Assembly (NCBI GenBank): GCA_024509875.1
Contig: JAMPIV010019084.1
Location: 441,995 to 505,994, forward strand
Length of the DNA stretch: 64,000 nucleotides
Reading direction: 5' to 3'
Source of the DNA: Oreohelix idahoensis
Taxonomy: Eukaryota > Mollusca > Gastropoda > Stylommatophora > Oreohelicidae
Shown here: positions 12,310 through 25,658 of the stretch, one piece after another
Numbering within the stretch: the first letter of the stretch is position 1
Layout of the letters: the number at the start of each line of letters is the position of its first letter
The notes under the pieces: model-generated
Told to the model about the DNA's origin: nothing
Database searches by the model: none
What the model saw: the letters and a program-made list of their open reading frames with translations, nothing else
Program-made: the position numbers and the translations under genes

Positions 12310-12410
12310 GAAAAACAACAGACGTGAGTGGCTTACCCAGGATTCGAACCCCGGACCTTCCGTACGACAAAGGTTGGGTAAAAGAACGGTTAGCAGCATA
12401 TGTTTAGCCT
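12310..12410 (-). mobile_element. tRNA-like SINE fragment
   Basis: On the minus strand the segment reads CGTACGGAAGGTCCGGGGTT followed by CGAATCCTGGGTAAGCCAC. This has a good B box (GGTTCGAATCC) and a tRNA-like T-stem pairing. The A box is degenerate and no cloverleaf can be built over the whole stretch, so it is not called as a working tRNA gene. Nothing else convincing was found between 11926 and 13170. Confidence 0.5.
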
Positions 12411-13224
12411 GCACACAGCAACACACCATTTTTAGCTCGTACAACAGTAATGAAATCACTGAGTTGGTGAAGACTGGTCCACATCCAAATTTATTCACAG
12501 CAGCTCCAACATATATTCAGCATAATAATATTAGGTAGATTGCATTCATTAAGGTCCAATGTCAGTCCATCGTCGTGAACAACATAAGAGGCATACAGTT
12601 CATAAATCTCAATTCTGGCCGTAAGAGACTAGCGTTCAGATTCGGATAAGACCTGAACGAAGTATAGCGGCAAATGTAAAAATATGCTGACAATTGAATA
12701 TGATTACCTCAAAATACCGTCACAATACTTCAATGGAAGCTGTAACACTTGACGGCCCATAAATACATCTTAATAGATCGTGGCGAGCAATCTCATTAAA
12801 AGCCACTGGGAAAATATCGAATAACACATCCACCACGGGAACATAACAATGGCACGTCTAGTCAAGTCTGTTGACATTTTGAAAAGCACGGGAAACTGAC
12901 CGTTCGGCTGCGCATGAGCAGACGATACATAGTCTCATATATAGCTAATGCGGACAGCTGTATTTCAGTAAAGGATTGACATACGCCTGTGCGCAAAAGC
13001 CTTACACAACAGTGTTTAAAAAAATAAGACATGGAAAGACATTTAACTTACAGACAATACAGGAATATTGTGTCAACATGTTATTAGCCTATGTTCCACG
13101 GGGAGCTTAAGTGCAATAAATGAATTAATAATGTTATCAGAAATGAGACATTAAGATATTACATCCACTATTTGAACAGTACAAAGAATAACTTGGTTTG
13201 GATATCTATTGGGAATGAACGCTC

Positions 13225-13700
13225 ATCATCACGGAACTTACTTAGTCGTTCCTCTTCTACCAAGTGGTGTAGAGGTTTGCCAGAGAGAGCCCCATACTAT
13301 ATTATCTGCTTTCTTCCACCAGGCCTGGTTCCAGCTCAGTCCTCGGTCCTTCAGAGAGTGTCTGATGTTGTTCTCCCAGCGAACCAATTTGTCCAATTTA
13401 TAGTCGTCCTGGAAGTCTGGATTTTTGGGTTTCATATTTTTATAGTGGCAGCCGGTCTTCTCCCATTCTGTCGACATGGCCAAACCATCGCAACTGGGAC
13501 TACTCCACTCGTATATGCAGGGGCTAGGTTTCGAAGCCATCACGTATCGTCTTATTGTGGACCCTGTCCCTTCTTGTCTTTGGACTACTGTCATAAAGTG
13601 CCTATCTTTATCGCCCTGTATCTTTTCCAGCATCTTTCTTATTCCATTTCTTTCTCCTTTTGCTCTTTCAATATTGTTAATGTAATATTTCTTAATCACA
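13225..13700 (-). pseudogene. Non-LTR retrotransposon C-terminal relic
   Basis: The minus frame 13699-13238 ends with NNIRHSLKDRGLSWNQAWW, KKADNIVW and GSLWQTSTPLGR. This resembles the closing (R)WxDNI...W segment seen at the end of many LINE ORF2 proteins. A diverged copy of the same DNA lies at 52795-53035. The end near 13225 is marked by acttacttagtcgttcctct in both copies. No catalytic motif survives; the clade is unassigned. Confidence 0.65.
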
Positions 13701-16566
13701 ACTCGTACCTAAGAGTAATTTTACACGCCTTTGATTTATTTCACCACCTTGCGCTATCTTTCGGAACCCACATGGCCTCGCTAAAATCTTGGTAAACATA
13801 CCTGGCCTCGTTAAACAAGTCTTTGTTACTTTGGAAAACGTCGGCTTGACCACGGAAAGAAATCTTTTCATACCTAATCCGCTGTTTAAACAACACGATT
13901 GTCACCAGCTTGGGACACAATAGTACGTCGCCACAAAGGACTCGTGACACGCACAGGAATGTTTGTTGCCAGATGGTAGACCGTGAGATAGCGTTGGAAT
14001 GCTCAGTACGTGGCGAATAATAAAGGAAACCGCCTCACTACATTGAGACGAAAGGTTTTGTTACAGAAGGGTAGGTGATTTCTGCATTGGGCAGTCAATC
14101 TTAAACCGCGGTTTGCCTAGCAAATGAAGACGCAGCATGGAGCAATGAGTTGGCTGCGATAGTCCAACTACATTTAGCCAGTGACATGCACTGAAAGGGC
14201 GCGCGAGTATGCCAGTATCATGGAACAAGAGGGACGCCTAGCGCTTGGATTAGAGGGCGGAGTCGTACGATGCAGTCCACGACATCTGACATTGGCAATC
14301 CAGAAATACAATGACATGTTTGCCAGAAAGTCAATACGGAATTTCGACATACGTGCAGCTAGAATGTTTTTCCCAAAGCATAGTCTGCTCTAATATTTCA
14401 TTCCTGTGAGATATTTGATTCATATCTGTGGAGCTTAATTTTATAATGTTCTTAAGTAAGGAGTTTGCAAAGAGAAAAGGAGATTACTATATCTTATAAA
14501 AATTATTAATAATTTTTGTTCTTCGTTAGTTAAGGTTTATTTTTTCACTTAGCCTCATAGCTAAATGTGCAAAAGACAGTTTGTTTCATTTCTTCTATTC
14601 ATAAATGATTAATCAAATCAAAGATTTTTTTTCTCTAGGATAATATGAAGTAATTCATAGTTATATACTTCACCGTCATCAACATTGTTAGAGCATCATT
14701 ACAGGCTTACATGAGCACACTTCCACGCGCAACATATTTAACACTTATCATGTGTGCCTCTTGTCATACATCATTACCAGAGAATTAAAAACAGAATGAT
14801 CAGTATTGAGGAATATGATAAAAGAAAGTCAATAATTGATATTAGATGTGAAGATTATGAAACCACTTTGTGTGTCTTCAATCCAGCAGAAGTATGAGTC
14901 TACACATTATGTGTTTGGCGTCTAACAGGAAAGAAGCTAGCAAATCGTATGTCAGGATAGCAGAATTCACAAGATAGGACATCGTACACTGAGTGATGAG
15001 TGATGATTACATCACATGTGCCTAAAGTGAATAATATCATTGTCGTAGATTTACGATAGGAGAATTAAGACTAGGTTTGGTCCCTTCTGAATAGGTTTGA
15101 ATAGGTGATAGACTCAGTGAGAGTTAGTGAAAGGTAATAGAATTTCCACACACGTGAGATGATAGATTTTGATATAGTGGCTGTCTCTGAAAGCGAAAAG
15201 AATTCTTCTCTCTCTCACCTATCTTCTACAACAGTTGTTACAGCGTCAGACAGACTACACCAATATACATATTACGTATATTTCTATCACTCACAGGCAC
15301 GCACATACACGTGACGACAGGTAAACACACAGACGTGGGAAAACTATAACAATGATATATATTTTATCTAGAACGAGCGGACCAAACACTATTATTAAGT
15401 TCAAGAGCGATTTTAATATCAGGAAAAAATCGGCTCACAACATCAAAGAAAGTACATCAAGGAGAATACATATACACATAGTCATAAAAATTCAAGGAAA
15501 TATTGCAAGGATGATAGCCCCCTTATAGTGTTAACTCTAGGTTTAGCCCAGCCCCGTTAAGAGAACAGATGATGGCGCCAGAGTCACAGATACATAGGGT
15601 TTGATTCTAAGAGTTTTCGTTGTTTTATCTCGTAATTATATGCACAGAGTTTGAAAAAAAAAAATCTGATTTAACCTAAGACAAAAACACAAGAAACTCT
15701 AGCCTTAGCAACAAATTATGCAGATTGAAAAAAAATTGGGACAGCAACAGGGTGTCAAAGATATAATAGTGAAAATATCACTCAAACCAGCGTACACTCA
15801 TTCATTCCGCCATGGCCTCTCATACATGTACTCACGACTTTGCTCGCTGCCTCTTGGAACACACTGATTTTAGATCTTCACACAGACTCAAAAAAATGCA
15901 GTCTTCTGCCAAGAAGTCCCCAGTTCCAAAAGACGTATTTAACTTGGAGTCTCCGGGAACGACTACTTGGGTGTGCAAATTTGTTCAAATGTCTGATTTA
16001 GTCACCTAAAATTATTCCAGGCGCGGGAGTTAGCAGTGCACAGTGTCAATAGCGTAGGTTTCTAGAAATGATGAATGTCAGGTCGGTGCCTTCCCTCAGT
16101 ATAGGATTCACTTTAGTCACACCACAGATTTGTCCACAAAAAATATATATATATAGTCGGGAAATGTTAGTTAATACTTGAAGTATTTCGCGCCACCAGG
16201 CAGAAAAATTACGTAGAGTTTTTCTAGAAGAAATTAAGATCTGGCTCCAAGGTCCAGTATTTATCATTACAGTCTTTGAAAACCCGTTATTGGGATAAAG
16301 TATTTCTGGCTAACTCGGGTTGCACATGCACTGTTAGACCAGTGGTACTTAAGAAACCCACGTGGTTCAAAATAAGGACTGTCTATTTCTTCACAAGTAT
16401 GGAAACTACTACTAGGTGCTGGTAAAGTTAGGGTCACCCCAAAACTTTCACTGTGTGGAGGAAAAATAACACATATAATATAATAAACAGAATCTGTACT
16501 GGTTATAACTTACATTTAAACTTGCAAGCAGAGAGCTTTGCTTATCATTTAAACTTCCCGTGACGT
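13701..16566. other. Stretch without a recognised gene
   Basis: No convincing coding region, RNA gene or element boundary was seen. The best plus-strand ORF (14181-14393, 70 residues) has no motif I recognise. The sequence from about 14400 to 15800 is AT-rich and looks like ordinary intergenic DNA or old repeat. Confidence 0.6.
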
Positions 16567-16571
16567 AAGTT

Positions 16572-18997
16572 TGTGGTGAAGTGGGATGTTATAAATATTT
16601 ATAGGGGACTTAGTGTACTGACTGAGATCAGCTGTGAAGGTATATATATCTAATAAGAGTAGTGTATTATATATAACCTTACTTGCTACCACATATCTAT
16701 ATATCTCAGTCAGAATTATTCTGGAATAGTGTGATGACTACGTTATGTGTCTAGGGTATGTGTATGATGAAGTGTAAGTCACAACAACAGACAGATAAAC
16801 AATTTAATTTAATCCACTACTCTTAACAACACTGTGACACTCACATACATATAACACTCTATGAGAATATCTTAAAGAAGTCACTCGTAACTTTTCAAAT
16901 AACAATATGTATTCATTACTGGCATGAATGAATATGTGTCCTGATTCAACTACAAGGGAACCAGGAATCACAATCAATTTAAATTACAAGTTATGTACAG
17001 AATGTATTAATATGAATCTGGTAGTGACATATATTATTAAAAATATCCTATGTGTGTCAGTTGTGTAATAGTAGTATGAGGTAATACTGGTTTTGTTTTG
17101 TTCAAGCTCTGTTGGTAGTTGTCATCATGACTTCAATAGTTTGTCTTAAGGAAATTAGTATTGGAGATGTTCTCAGTTCCTGATATTAAGACAATTAATT
17201 TCCCCTCTTAATATTATTTTTACAAAGTCATTTCAAGATGAGGGGACATAATGTTGAGCTCAGCTGGCCAATTCGCTTATCTGGCGTGATGGCGGCAGGA
17301 AAGGATTCCTCTGCTCGAATTCTCCTCTGGGTTCAGGAGACACCTCACTGATAGCTAAAAGGACCAAGGAGTATGCTGTCCGACACTGGATTCAGCAAAG
17401 CTCTGACCAGGTGCTGCTCAGTACCATCAAGACCACTGTCCCTGAAATCAAGAAGGATGTACCTTCTACTTCATAACTAACTTATACTCTCTTTTACACT
17501 GATCACAATACAGCACAAACATTGAGTTCAGAGCGTTAGGCCAACTATCAGCTTCATTCTGAAGTACTTTATACCAGCATTAACCTCCTTAATGGTTACT
17601 ACGCCTCTGCAATTCCAGCATTATTTCTTTCTAGTCAATCATCTAGGTGTCAGTGTACTATTTGGCCATTCCATGCCGTTTTACTTCCCTCCGACACCCT
17701 CTGTTCAGGCTGGAGCATTATAGGCTTTATCTCTTGTTTGCCACTGAACTACACATATATATACAGGCATAAATTAACAATTTACATTCAATTTTCATTA
17801 AAAGATACTGAATGGTTCAAGCTTACCACAATTTCATGGAAATAAACACAGATACGTTGATTAGCAATGAATTCTGGCACAATTACTGGCACAAATTTCC
17901 ATCTGCTTATGTTCCAGGCTTTTATTTTAGCAAAATTGTGAGCTGGCTTCAACGCACTGATGCTTTATCAAGCTTATTTAAACAAGTGGTTTCGAACTAA
18001 CGCTCCCAAGTGATTATATCCAGCGAGTCTAGCCAATGAGGCCCCGTTTCGACAAGTGTTTGAAAAAATGTTACCTTTCCCCGTTTCCCCTAACAACGAA
18101 AGATAGTATTTATAGTCCGACCAATCGTGGTTAGGCTTTCATTTGTTGCGCTCCAATCAATTGGGAGTTTACATGGTAGGCTATTTATGTAACGTAAGGT
18201 TTTTTCAAACACGTTATATAAAAAAAATTTTATGAGCAGAAATGATTCCATGCTGTCAGGCATCCTCACTATTTTATTTTGGGTATAATTTATTAATTCC
18301 TGGACTATTTGCGTAACGTTTTACATATTATTTGTCAGCAAGCCCTAAGGAACCCAAATATACCAATTTGAAAGAGCTACGTGGCTGCGTTCAAAATATG
18401 TATTTTCTCCCTCCTGTTTCGAAGATGTGCTGTCTGGGTACTGTTATGTTTTCAACCGTAAACCCATCTAATGTTGTCTTTCCTAATAAGAGTTTTTTTT
18501 TATTTATAAACCTAACTCTGGGAAAGGGTAGTGTATTTTATCACTGTCCGTCTGAAAAACAATTAGTGCATGTAGACTTACACGCGTGATGGCAGCATTT
18601 GTGTATCGCGCGACGCGTGTTGCATGCGTTCCTGATTTTCAGCCCTCCCCTCTCTCTTTATCCTTTTGTCCATCTGTTCGTTCGTTTTGGTAACGCAGTG
18701 TAGAAAAAGACATGAATGGAATTTAAAATTTAGGTCAACTTGCATATTTCAAGGTTTTACTTAGAAAGGCAGCACATTTTATTGTGTGTTTGGGAAACGC
18801 GTGTATGTTGCAGAAGGCCTATTTAACGTGGAAACGTTACAATTTGCAGACGAAGCATAAAACAAAGGGGATTTCGAGTACTGTCATTGTGACAGCACTG
18901 TTCTTTACCATTCTTCTTCCTTTCTTTATTATATGTATTTATTAGGCTTTATATTTACTTGATAATTTATATATGTGGATTAGAATATTCCACGACA
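16572..18997 (-). repeat. Element A 3' LTR (2426 bp)
   Basis: The coding strand begins TGTCGTGGAA and ends CTTCACCACA. Compared with the 5' LTR the clearest differences are around 17024, 17070, 17115, 17146-17156 and 18020. A 62-residue ORF (17812-18000, plus strand) is present in both LTRs only because the LTRs are copies; it has no recognised motif. Confidence 0.95.
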
Positions 18998-19008
18998 CCT
19001 CCCCTCTT
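18998..19008 (-). other. Element A polypurine tract
   Basis: The coding strand reads AAGAGGGGAGG and directly abuts the first base of the 3' LTR. This is the expected primer site for plus-strand DNA synthesis. Only about 67 bases separate the RNase H stop codon from the LTR. Confidence 0.85.
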
Positions 19009-19064
19009 AAAACAGACATTATATGTCAGTCCTTTATTCTATATTCACATAGAGAAATTTATTA

Positions 19065-20396
19065 TTATTTCTGGGGTTTACGGTGATTCTCATCACACGG
19101 ATGGCGGCTTAAAAAATCCGCTCCCAAATTGGTTTTTCCAGATATATACTCAATGCTAAAATTATATGGAGCCAGAAGCAAAGACCATCGGAGTAACCTA
19201 GAGTTCTCATGCTTAGCCTGTGCTAGAAACGATAAAGGTTTGTGATCTGTTTGCAACTTAAATGCCTTCCCATATAGATAAATATTGAATTTCTTTATTG
19301 CCCATATTACTGCAAGACATTCTTTTTCGCTAGTTGAGTAGTTGATTTCAGCTTTATTCAACTTTCTGCTAGCATATGCCACTGGGCTTAATTCCCCATC
19401 CAATGCATCTGATTTCTGTAGTAAAGTTGCACCTAACCCAATATTACTTGCATCCGTCCTTACTATGAATTCTTGACTTAAGTCAGGTAATTTCAAAATG
19501 GGTTTACTTGTGAGCTTTTCCTTCAATTCTTGGTAAGTCATTTCACATTGTGGTGTCCATGTAATGCGATCTGGATGTCCTTTACGTGTCAATTCCGTTA
19601 AAGGTGCACATATGGAATTAAAGTTTTTGATATACTTCTGGTAGAAACCACATAATGAGACAAAGGATCTCACGTCCTTCTTGGTTTGTGGTCTCGGGGC
19701 TTTCTGTAGTTTTTCTAAATTCTTTGGGTCAGGGGTCATGTTTCCCTGATAAACTGTGTGTCCCAAAAATTCCAATTCTTTACATCCAACGCAACATTTG
19801 GTTGGTCGGGCTGTTAAATTTGCCTCCCTAAGTCGATCAAACAGCATGTTCAGAGAGTCAATGTGTTTCTCAAATGTTTCTGTTGCTATAAGGATATCAT
19901 CCATAAAATTTGTTATACAGGGATTATTCAGAGGATCCAATAATTTTCTCATCATTCTAGAGAAGACACTAGGCGCATTCTTCAATCCAAATGGCAATCT
20001 ATTAAACTCATAGTGTCCTTCTGAGGTACTAAAAGCTAGGTATGGTCTAACCTCAGGCTTTACTGGAATCTGATAGTATCCTTTACTCAGATCCACTTTT
20101 GAGAAATATTTAGCTTTATTTAGTCTGGCAAACAGCTGATTTGTATCCGGCAATGGATCCACCTGTCCTTCTGTAATAGCTTTCAGTCTCCTGTAATCTA
20201 TACAGAGTCTATGTTCTCCAGAGGGCTTCCTTAAAAGTACAACACCGGAACTATACGAAGACTCACTGTGCGAAATAATTCCTTCCTTCAACAGATAGTC
20301 TATCTCTTCCTTCAAAGCTTTCTCCTTAGCAAACGGAATCGAATATGGTTTCATACAGACAGGTGTGGGGTCTATCAGTTTCATATCATATTCCAA
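19065..20396 (-). pseudogene. pol: Element A reverse transcriptase and RNase H (pol 3' part)
   Basis: The 443-residue open frame carries the gypsy RT in order: GIISHSESSYSSGVVLLRKP, RLCIDYRRLK, FSKVDLSKGYYQI, FNRLPFGLKNAPSVF and the catalytic FMDDILIA (F replaces the usual Y). RNase H follows with RTDASNIGLGATL, EKECLAVIWA and TDHKPL, ending at the ADFLSRHP block typical of gypsy pol. It begins inside the end of the integrase frame (20386) in the +1 frame, so a one-base change separates it from the preceding IN C-terminal domain. The frame itself is intact. No integrase follows; only the polypurine tract and LTR do. Confidence 0.93.
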
Positions 20397-21860
20397 TAGG
20401 TTTTGTATGCCCTGGTCGGTCTGTTAACACCTCTGCATGATTATTTAGAACCTGTTGCACTCTCTCTTTCTGAGTTTTCGTTAAATGTGTACTGATTTTC
20501 ACCTGTGCTGCTGTCTCACAGGGGTGTAATGGATATTCAAATGATGAAAGTGGTTCCTTTTTCATCTCCATGGCGATGGACAAGGTCAACAAGTGTGTCT
20601 CTTCCTGATGTTCTCTTTCCAAATATTTCTTCAGGAGATTCACATGATAGATTTTTTCTTTCCCCTTCTTATCTATCTTATAATTTGTTCTAGACACCTT
20701 CTCTAGAACTGTATATGGACCCTGCCATCCAATTTGTAACTTATTCTGACTCCCGGGCAAAAGAAGCAGTACTTTCTCTCCCACAGCCAAATTTCTGTCT
20801 TTCGCCTTCCTGTTATAATAGGCAGCATGTTTCTTCCTGGCTTGTTTCAAATTTTCATTGGCAAGTTTCCAGCCAGTTTTTAACCGAGTGGTCAGCTCAT
20901 TCACATATTGGTATGAAGATGTAATGTTTTCCTCTGCCTTTTCATCAGTCCACGTTCTTAACAAAGCTACATATGGACCTTTAATTGTGTGGACCTATTT
21001 GTCCATGCACCGGTATGGTCTCTTCCACTCGAAGCTTTATAGTGATGATTTTTCTTCCCAGAATTTTCATGCACAAAACGACCGCTACCAATTTTTCTCT
21101 TGGGGCTGTCTCCCCACTTAAAATTCTTGATGAGAGATTTCCTCCCTACATCTTCTTCCTCCAGTTTGTTTAAGTCCGATTGAGGGATTTTCGGCTTATC
21201 CTGGGGTAAGACATCTTTTTGCACTCTCCGCATAGTGGCCATTGTAAAACAGTTAAGTGAAGCTTGTCCGTGAAAAGGGGCTTCCCATTCCATTTGGTCC
21301 ACTTTATCAAATCTATTTTTCTTTTTATTGTCAGGCCTGATTTTGCCCCATGGCGTGTCCAGGTCCTGATCCATGTTCCCACTTGTGGGTGTTCCCTCAT
21401 GTGCTATGCTACACCTTTCTACAAAATTTTCAATGTCCCATCTTGCTTTGGGCCAATAATAATTGTGAGCCACCTTTTGAATGATGGTACCTATCTTCTC
21501 ATGGTCCCCATCTGGTTTCACATGTAGGCTCCTTATTAATTCTGTCCTATATCTTTTTGGAAGAACCAGCTGTCCGTGACCATTGGATCTAGCTCCAGTC
21601 TTCCTATACATCAACTTGTTTTTCATGTAAAAATCTCCCTTGCCTGGAGTTGTATGACAAGTTGACAATTTTCTGAAACAAGGCTTGAGTGTTTTATCCC
21701 CAGCCTGTGCCTTCCTCATCTCTTCTGGAGTGGTATCTAACATAATATCCTCCTCCTGTCTTGAGGTCGACCTGACCTGAAGGGTTGCCATATACACAGG
21801 TTTCCTTCTGCAACGGTCAGTGTCATGATTGTCCATCTGACAATTCTTACACCACCTTTT
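20386..21860 (-). pseudogene. Element A integrase relic (zinc domain and C-terminal domain, catalytic core missing)
   Basis: The first frame (21836-20967) starts in the gag zinc knuckle and moves straight into an integrase N-terminal domain: LVLPKRYRTELIRSLH, then YYWPKARWDIENFVERC, matching the HHCC module. Where the D,D-35-E core should follow there are about 130 residues with no integrase motifs. The second frame (20964-20386) then gives the post-core helix region, the GPY/F-type block (KVLLLLPG, GWQGPYTVLE), YHVNLLKKY and VLTDRPGHT. The protease that should lie between knuckle and integrase is absent. An internal deletion with filler sequence explains both losses; the copy could not make working integrase. 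Confidence 0.85.
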
Positions 21861-23037
21861 TCCTTGGTTGAAAGATTTTCTTTCATTATATTTCCTTTCA
21901 TCGAATTGTGGGAATTTATTTTTTTATTTTCATACCGTGGCCTATCAAATTGGTGCTTACCTTTATTTTGATCCTTAGGATCAAATTTATTAAAGTTCTG
22001 TGGTGCCCTAAAGTTGTCCACCTGTTTCTTTTTATTACCTGTTACCTCTGCTTGAGCTGCTTGATACCTTTCAGCAACATTTAGCAACTCATCCAGCCTC
22101 TCTGCACCTTGTTCCATGAGAAACTTTCTCAGGTCTGGAGCCATGGACTCTCTTAATTGCTCTATAAGGACCATTTCCTTAAGATCTTGGGTTTTCCCCA
22201 GAGAAGTCCATTTCTCCAAGTATGTCTCTATTCGTGCAGAGAACTGGTGATAGGTTTCACCTGACAGTAGTTTAGCATTCCTAAATTTTTTTCTATAGAA
22301 TTCTGCATTCTTTTCATACCTTAACAAAAGAGCCTGCTTTAGCATGTCATAATTTTCCTGATCACCTCTGCTCATTTTTGCAAAAACTTCATAAGCTGCC
22401 CCACGAAGTCCCTGAGATAACTTTAAGCTCCACCTTTCTCTCTCTAACCCATACGTGGTAGCTAATAGTTCATACCTATTTAGGTAGCTCTCAATATCAT
22501 CGTCTTTCTCAACAAAATGATCTAAATGAAAATTCATAGCTGAGGTTGAGGCTCCTTGAGTAACCGTAGCATCAGAGGCAAAGGGACTGGCACCATTTTC
22601 AGGAGCATGGCCTTGAAACTCAAACTCCCTTAGTCGTAACTCATGTTCCCTTTGTAATCTTTTATCTTCTGCTTCCCTTTCTGCAGCTAATCTCCCTCTT
22701 CCCTTTCTGCAGCTAATTTCTTCTCTTCCCTTTCTGCAGCTAATTTCTTCTCTTCCCTTTCTGCAGCTAATTTCTTCTCTTCTCTTTCTGCAGCTAATTT
22801 CTTCTCTTCTCTTTCTGCAACCTTCTTAGTCTTCAATTTCTTAGTCTCAGCCTCAATCTGCAACCTCTTAATTTCCTTGTCAGCCTCTAACTTTCTTTCG
22901 GCTTCAAACCTTCTTTCTTCACGTTCAATAAATTTGTCACATTCCGTCGTGACATAGGCAACCATAACTTGCCCATCTAATCCTAACTCTTTTGCAGTCT
23001 GAACCGCAGCAGATCGAAATTTGGCCAGGTCCGCCAT
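21737..23037 (-). pseudogene. gag: Element A gag, broken by at least two frameshifts
   Basis: The reading frame starts at 23037 (MADLAKFRSAAVQTAKEL...). It runs into a coiled coil built from a 9-residue repeat EEKKLAAER (27-bp DNA units, 22690-22810). The last unit has 26 bases, which shifts the frame. The next frame (22537-21737) has the capsid-like region: ESYLNRYELLATTYGLERER, LKLSQGLRGAAYEVF and FSARIETYLEKWTSL. Near 21919-21925 a run of seven T (A on the coding strand) marks a second shift. Beyond it the zinc knuckle CKNCQMDNHDTDRC (CX2CX4HX4C) lies in the frame of the integrase relic. The knuckle itself is intact. Confidence 0.85.
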
Positions 23038-23206
23038 TGTCTATCATGTAAATTTATACAATGTCTAACCAACAATTCAATCTCTAATGGACAACACAGG
23101 CACCGTGAGCTCAACCTTATTTAATTCCACCCAAGGATACCTTTTAATTCTTATATTCCCTGAAGTGAATTACCCCCAATATTTTTAATAGGGAAAGATT
23201 CAAAAT

Positions 23207-23224
23207 CCCAAGAGCGAGACCCCA
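23207..23224 (-). other. Element A candidate primer binding site
   Basis: Five bases inside the 5' LTR the coding strand reads TGGGGTCTCGCTCTTGGG, beginning with the TGG expected for pairing with a tRNA CCA end. The complementary sequence does not fit the T-arm of any tRNA I can assign, so the primer is unknown. The leader before gag is short, about 190 bases. Confidence 0.45.
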
Positions 23225-23229
23225 ATATA

Positions 23230-25653
23230 TGTGGTGAAGTGGGATGTTATAAATATTTATAGGGGACTTAGTGTACTGACTGAGATCAGCTGTGAAGGTA
23301 TATATATCTAATAAGAGTAGTGTATTATATATAACCTTACTTGCTACCACATATCTATATATCTCAGTCAGAATTATTCTGGAATAGTGTGATGACTACG
23401 TTATGTGTCTAGGGTATGTGTATGATGAAGTGTAAGTCACAACAACAGACAGATAAACAATTTAATTTAATCCACTACTCTTAACAACACTGTGACACTC
23501 ACATACATATAACACTCTATGAGAATATCTTAAAGAAGTCACTCGTAACTTTTCAAATAACAATATGTATTCATTACTGGCATGAATGAATATGTGTCCT
23601 GATTCAACTACAAGGGAACCAGGAATCACAATCAATTTAAATTACAAGTTATGTACAGAATTTATCAATATGAATATTGTAGTGACATATATTATTAAAA
23701 ATATCCTATGTGTGTCAGTTGTGTAGTGGTAGTATGAGGTAATACTGGTTTTGTTTTGTTCAAGCTCTGTTGGTATTTGTCATCATGACTTCAATAGTTT
23801 GTCTTTTGGGACTAGTATTGGAGATGTTCTCAGTTCCTGATATTAAGACAATTAATTTCCCCTCTTAATATTATTTTTTACAAAGTCATTTCAAGATGAG
23901 GGGACATAATGTTGAGCTCAGCTGGCCAATTCGCTTATCTGGCGTGATGGCGGCAGGAAAGGACTCCTCTGCTCGAATTCTCCTCTGGGCTCAGGAGACA
24001 CCTCACTGATAGCTAAAAGGACCAAGGAGTATGCTGTCCGACACTGGATTCAGCAAAGCTCTGACCAGGTGCTGCTCAGTACCATCAAGACCACTGTCCC
24101 TGAAATCAAGAAGGATGTACCTTCTACTTCATAACTAACTTATACTCTCTTTTACACTGATCACAATACAGCACAAACATTGAGTTCAGAGCGTTAGGCC
24201 AACTATCAGCTTCATTCTGAAGTACTTTATACCAGCATTAACCTCCTTAATGGTTACTACGCCTCTGCAATTCCAGCATTATTTCTTTCTAGTCAATCAT
24301 CTAGGTGTCAGTGTACTATTTGGCCATTCCATGCCGTTTTACTTCCCTCCGACACCCTCTGTTCAGGCTGGAGCATTATAGGCTTTATCTCTTGTTTGCC
24401 ACTGAACTACACATATATATACAGGCATAAATTAACAATTTACATTCAATTTTCATTAAAAGATACTGAATGGTTCAAGCTTACCACAATTTCATGGAAA
24501 TAAACACAGATACGTTGATTAGCAATGAATTCTGGCACAATTACTGGCACAAATTTCCATCTGCTTATGTTCCAGGCTTTTATTTTAGCAAAATTGTGAG
24601 CTGGCTTCAACGCACTGATGCTTTATCAAGCTTATTTAAACAAGTGGTTTCGAACTAACGCTCCCAAGTGATTATATCAGCGAGTCTGGCCAATGAGGCC
24701 CCGTTTCGACAAGTGTTTGAAAAAATGTTACCTTTCCCCGTTTCCCCTAACAACGAAAGATAGTATTTATAGTCCGACCAATCGTGGTTAGGCTTTCATT
24801 TGTTGCGCTCCAATCAATTGGGAGTTTACATGGTAGGCTATTTATGTAACGTAAGGTTTTTTCAAACACGTTATAAAAAAAATTTTATGAGCAGAAATGA
24901 TTCCATGCTGTCAGGCATCCTCACTATTTTATTTTGGGTATAATTTATTAATTCCTGGACTATTTGCGTAACGTTTTACATATTATTTGTCAGCAAGCCC
25001 TAAGGAACCCAAATATACCAATTTGAAAGAGCTACGTGGCTGCGTTCAAAATATGTATTTTCTACCTCCTGTTTCGAAGATGTGCTGTCTGGGTACTGTT
25101 ATGTTTTCAACCGTAAACCCATCTAATGTTGTCTTTCCTAATAAGAGTTTTTTATGATTTATAAACCTAACTCTGGGAAAGGGTAGTGTATTTTATCACT
25201 GTCCGTCTGAAAAAACAATTAGTGCATGTAGACTTACACGCGTGATGGCAGCATTTGTGTATCGCGCGACGCGTGTTGCATGCGTTCCTGATTTTCAGCC
25301 CTCCCCTCTCTCTTTATCCTTTTGTCCATCTGTTCGTTCGTTTTGGTAACGCAGTGTAGAAAAAGACATGAATGGAATTTAAAATTTAGGTCAACTTGCA
25401 TATTTCAAGGTTTTTCTTAGAAAGGCAGCACATTTTATTGTGTGTTTGGGAAACGCGTGTATGTTGCAGAAGGCCTATTTAACGTGGAAACGTTACAATT
25501 TGCAGACGAAGCATAAAACAAAGGGGATTTCGAGTACTGTCATTGTGACAGCACTGTTCTTTACCATTCTTCTTCCTTTCTTTATTATATGTATTTATTA
25601 GGCTTTATATTTACTTGATAATTTATATATGTGGATTAGAATATTCCACGACA
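23230..25653 (-). repeat. Element A 5' LTR (2424 bp)
   Basis: Near-identical to 16572-18997, with the same TG...CA ends. It is followed directly by the AAGTT duplication at 25654-25658. Confidence 0.95.
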
Positions 25654-25658
25654 AAGTT

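Larger units (their letters stand above)
16572..25653 (-). mobile_element. Element A: full-length, decayed Ty3/gypsy retrotransposon with integrase before RT
   Basis: Direct repeats 16572-18997 and 23230-25653 are near-identical LTRs with TG...CA ends, flanked by a perfect 5-bp duplication AAGTT (16567-16571 and 25654-25658). Between them the minus strand encodes gag, an integrase zinc domain and C-terminal domain, then RT and RNase H. Integrase therefore precedes RT, the order known from Gmr1-like elements. The protease and the integrase catalytic core are missing, and frameshifts break gag and the IN-RT junction. The LTRs differ at a few dozen positions, many clustered near 17020-17160, so the insertion is older than element B. 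Confidence 0.95.

Noticed and set aside
12310..12410. Working tRNA gene on the minus strand
   Set aside because: The B box and T-stem are good, but no full cloverleaf or A box is present. SINE fragment is preferred.
14181..14393. 70-residue ORF with a good start
   Set aside because: No family pattern, no neighbouring exons, and a length expected by chance.
17812..24658. Identical 62-residue ORF at 17812-18000 and 24470-24658
   Set aside because: It lies in the two LTRs of element A, so its identity reflects LTR duplication, not protein conservation. It is also on the antisense strand of the element.
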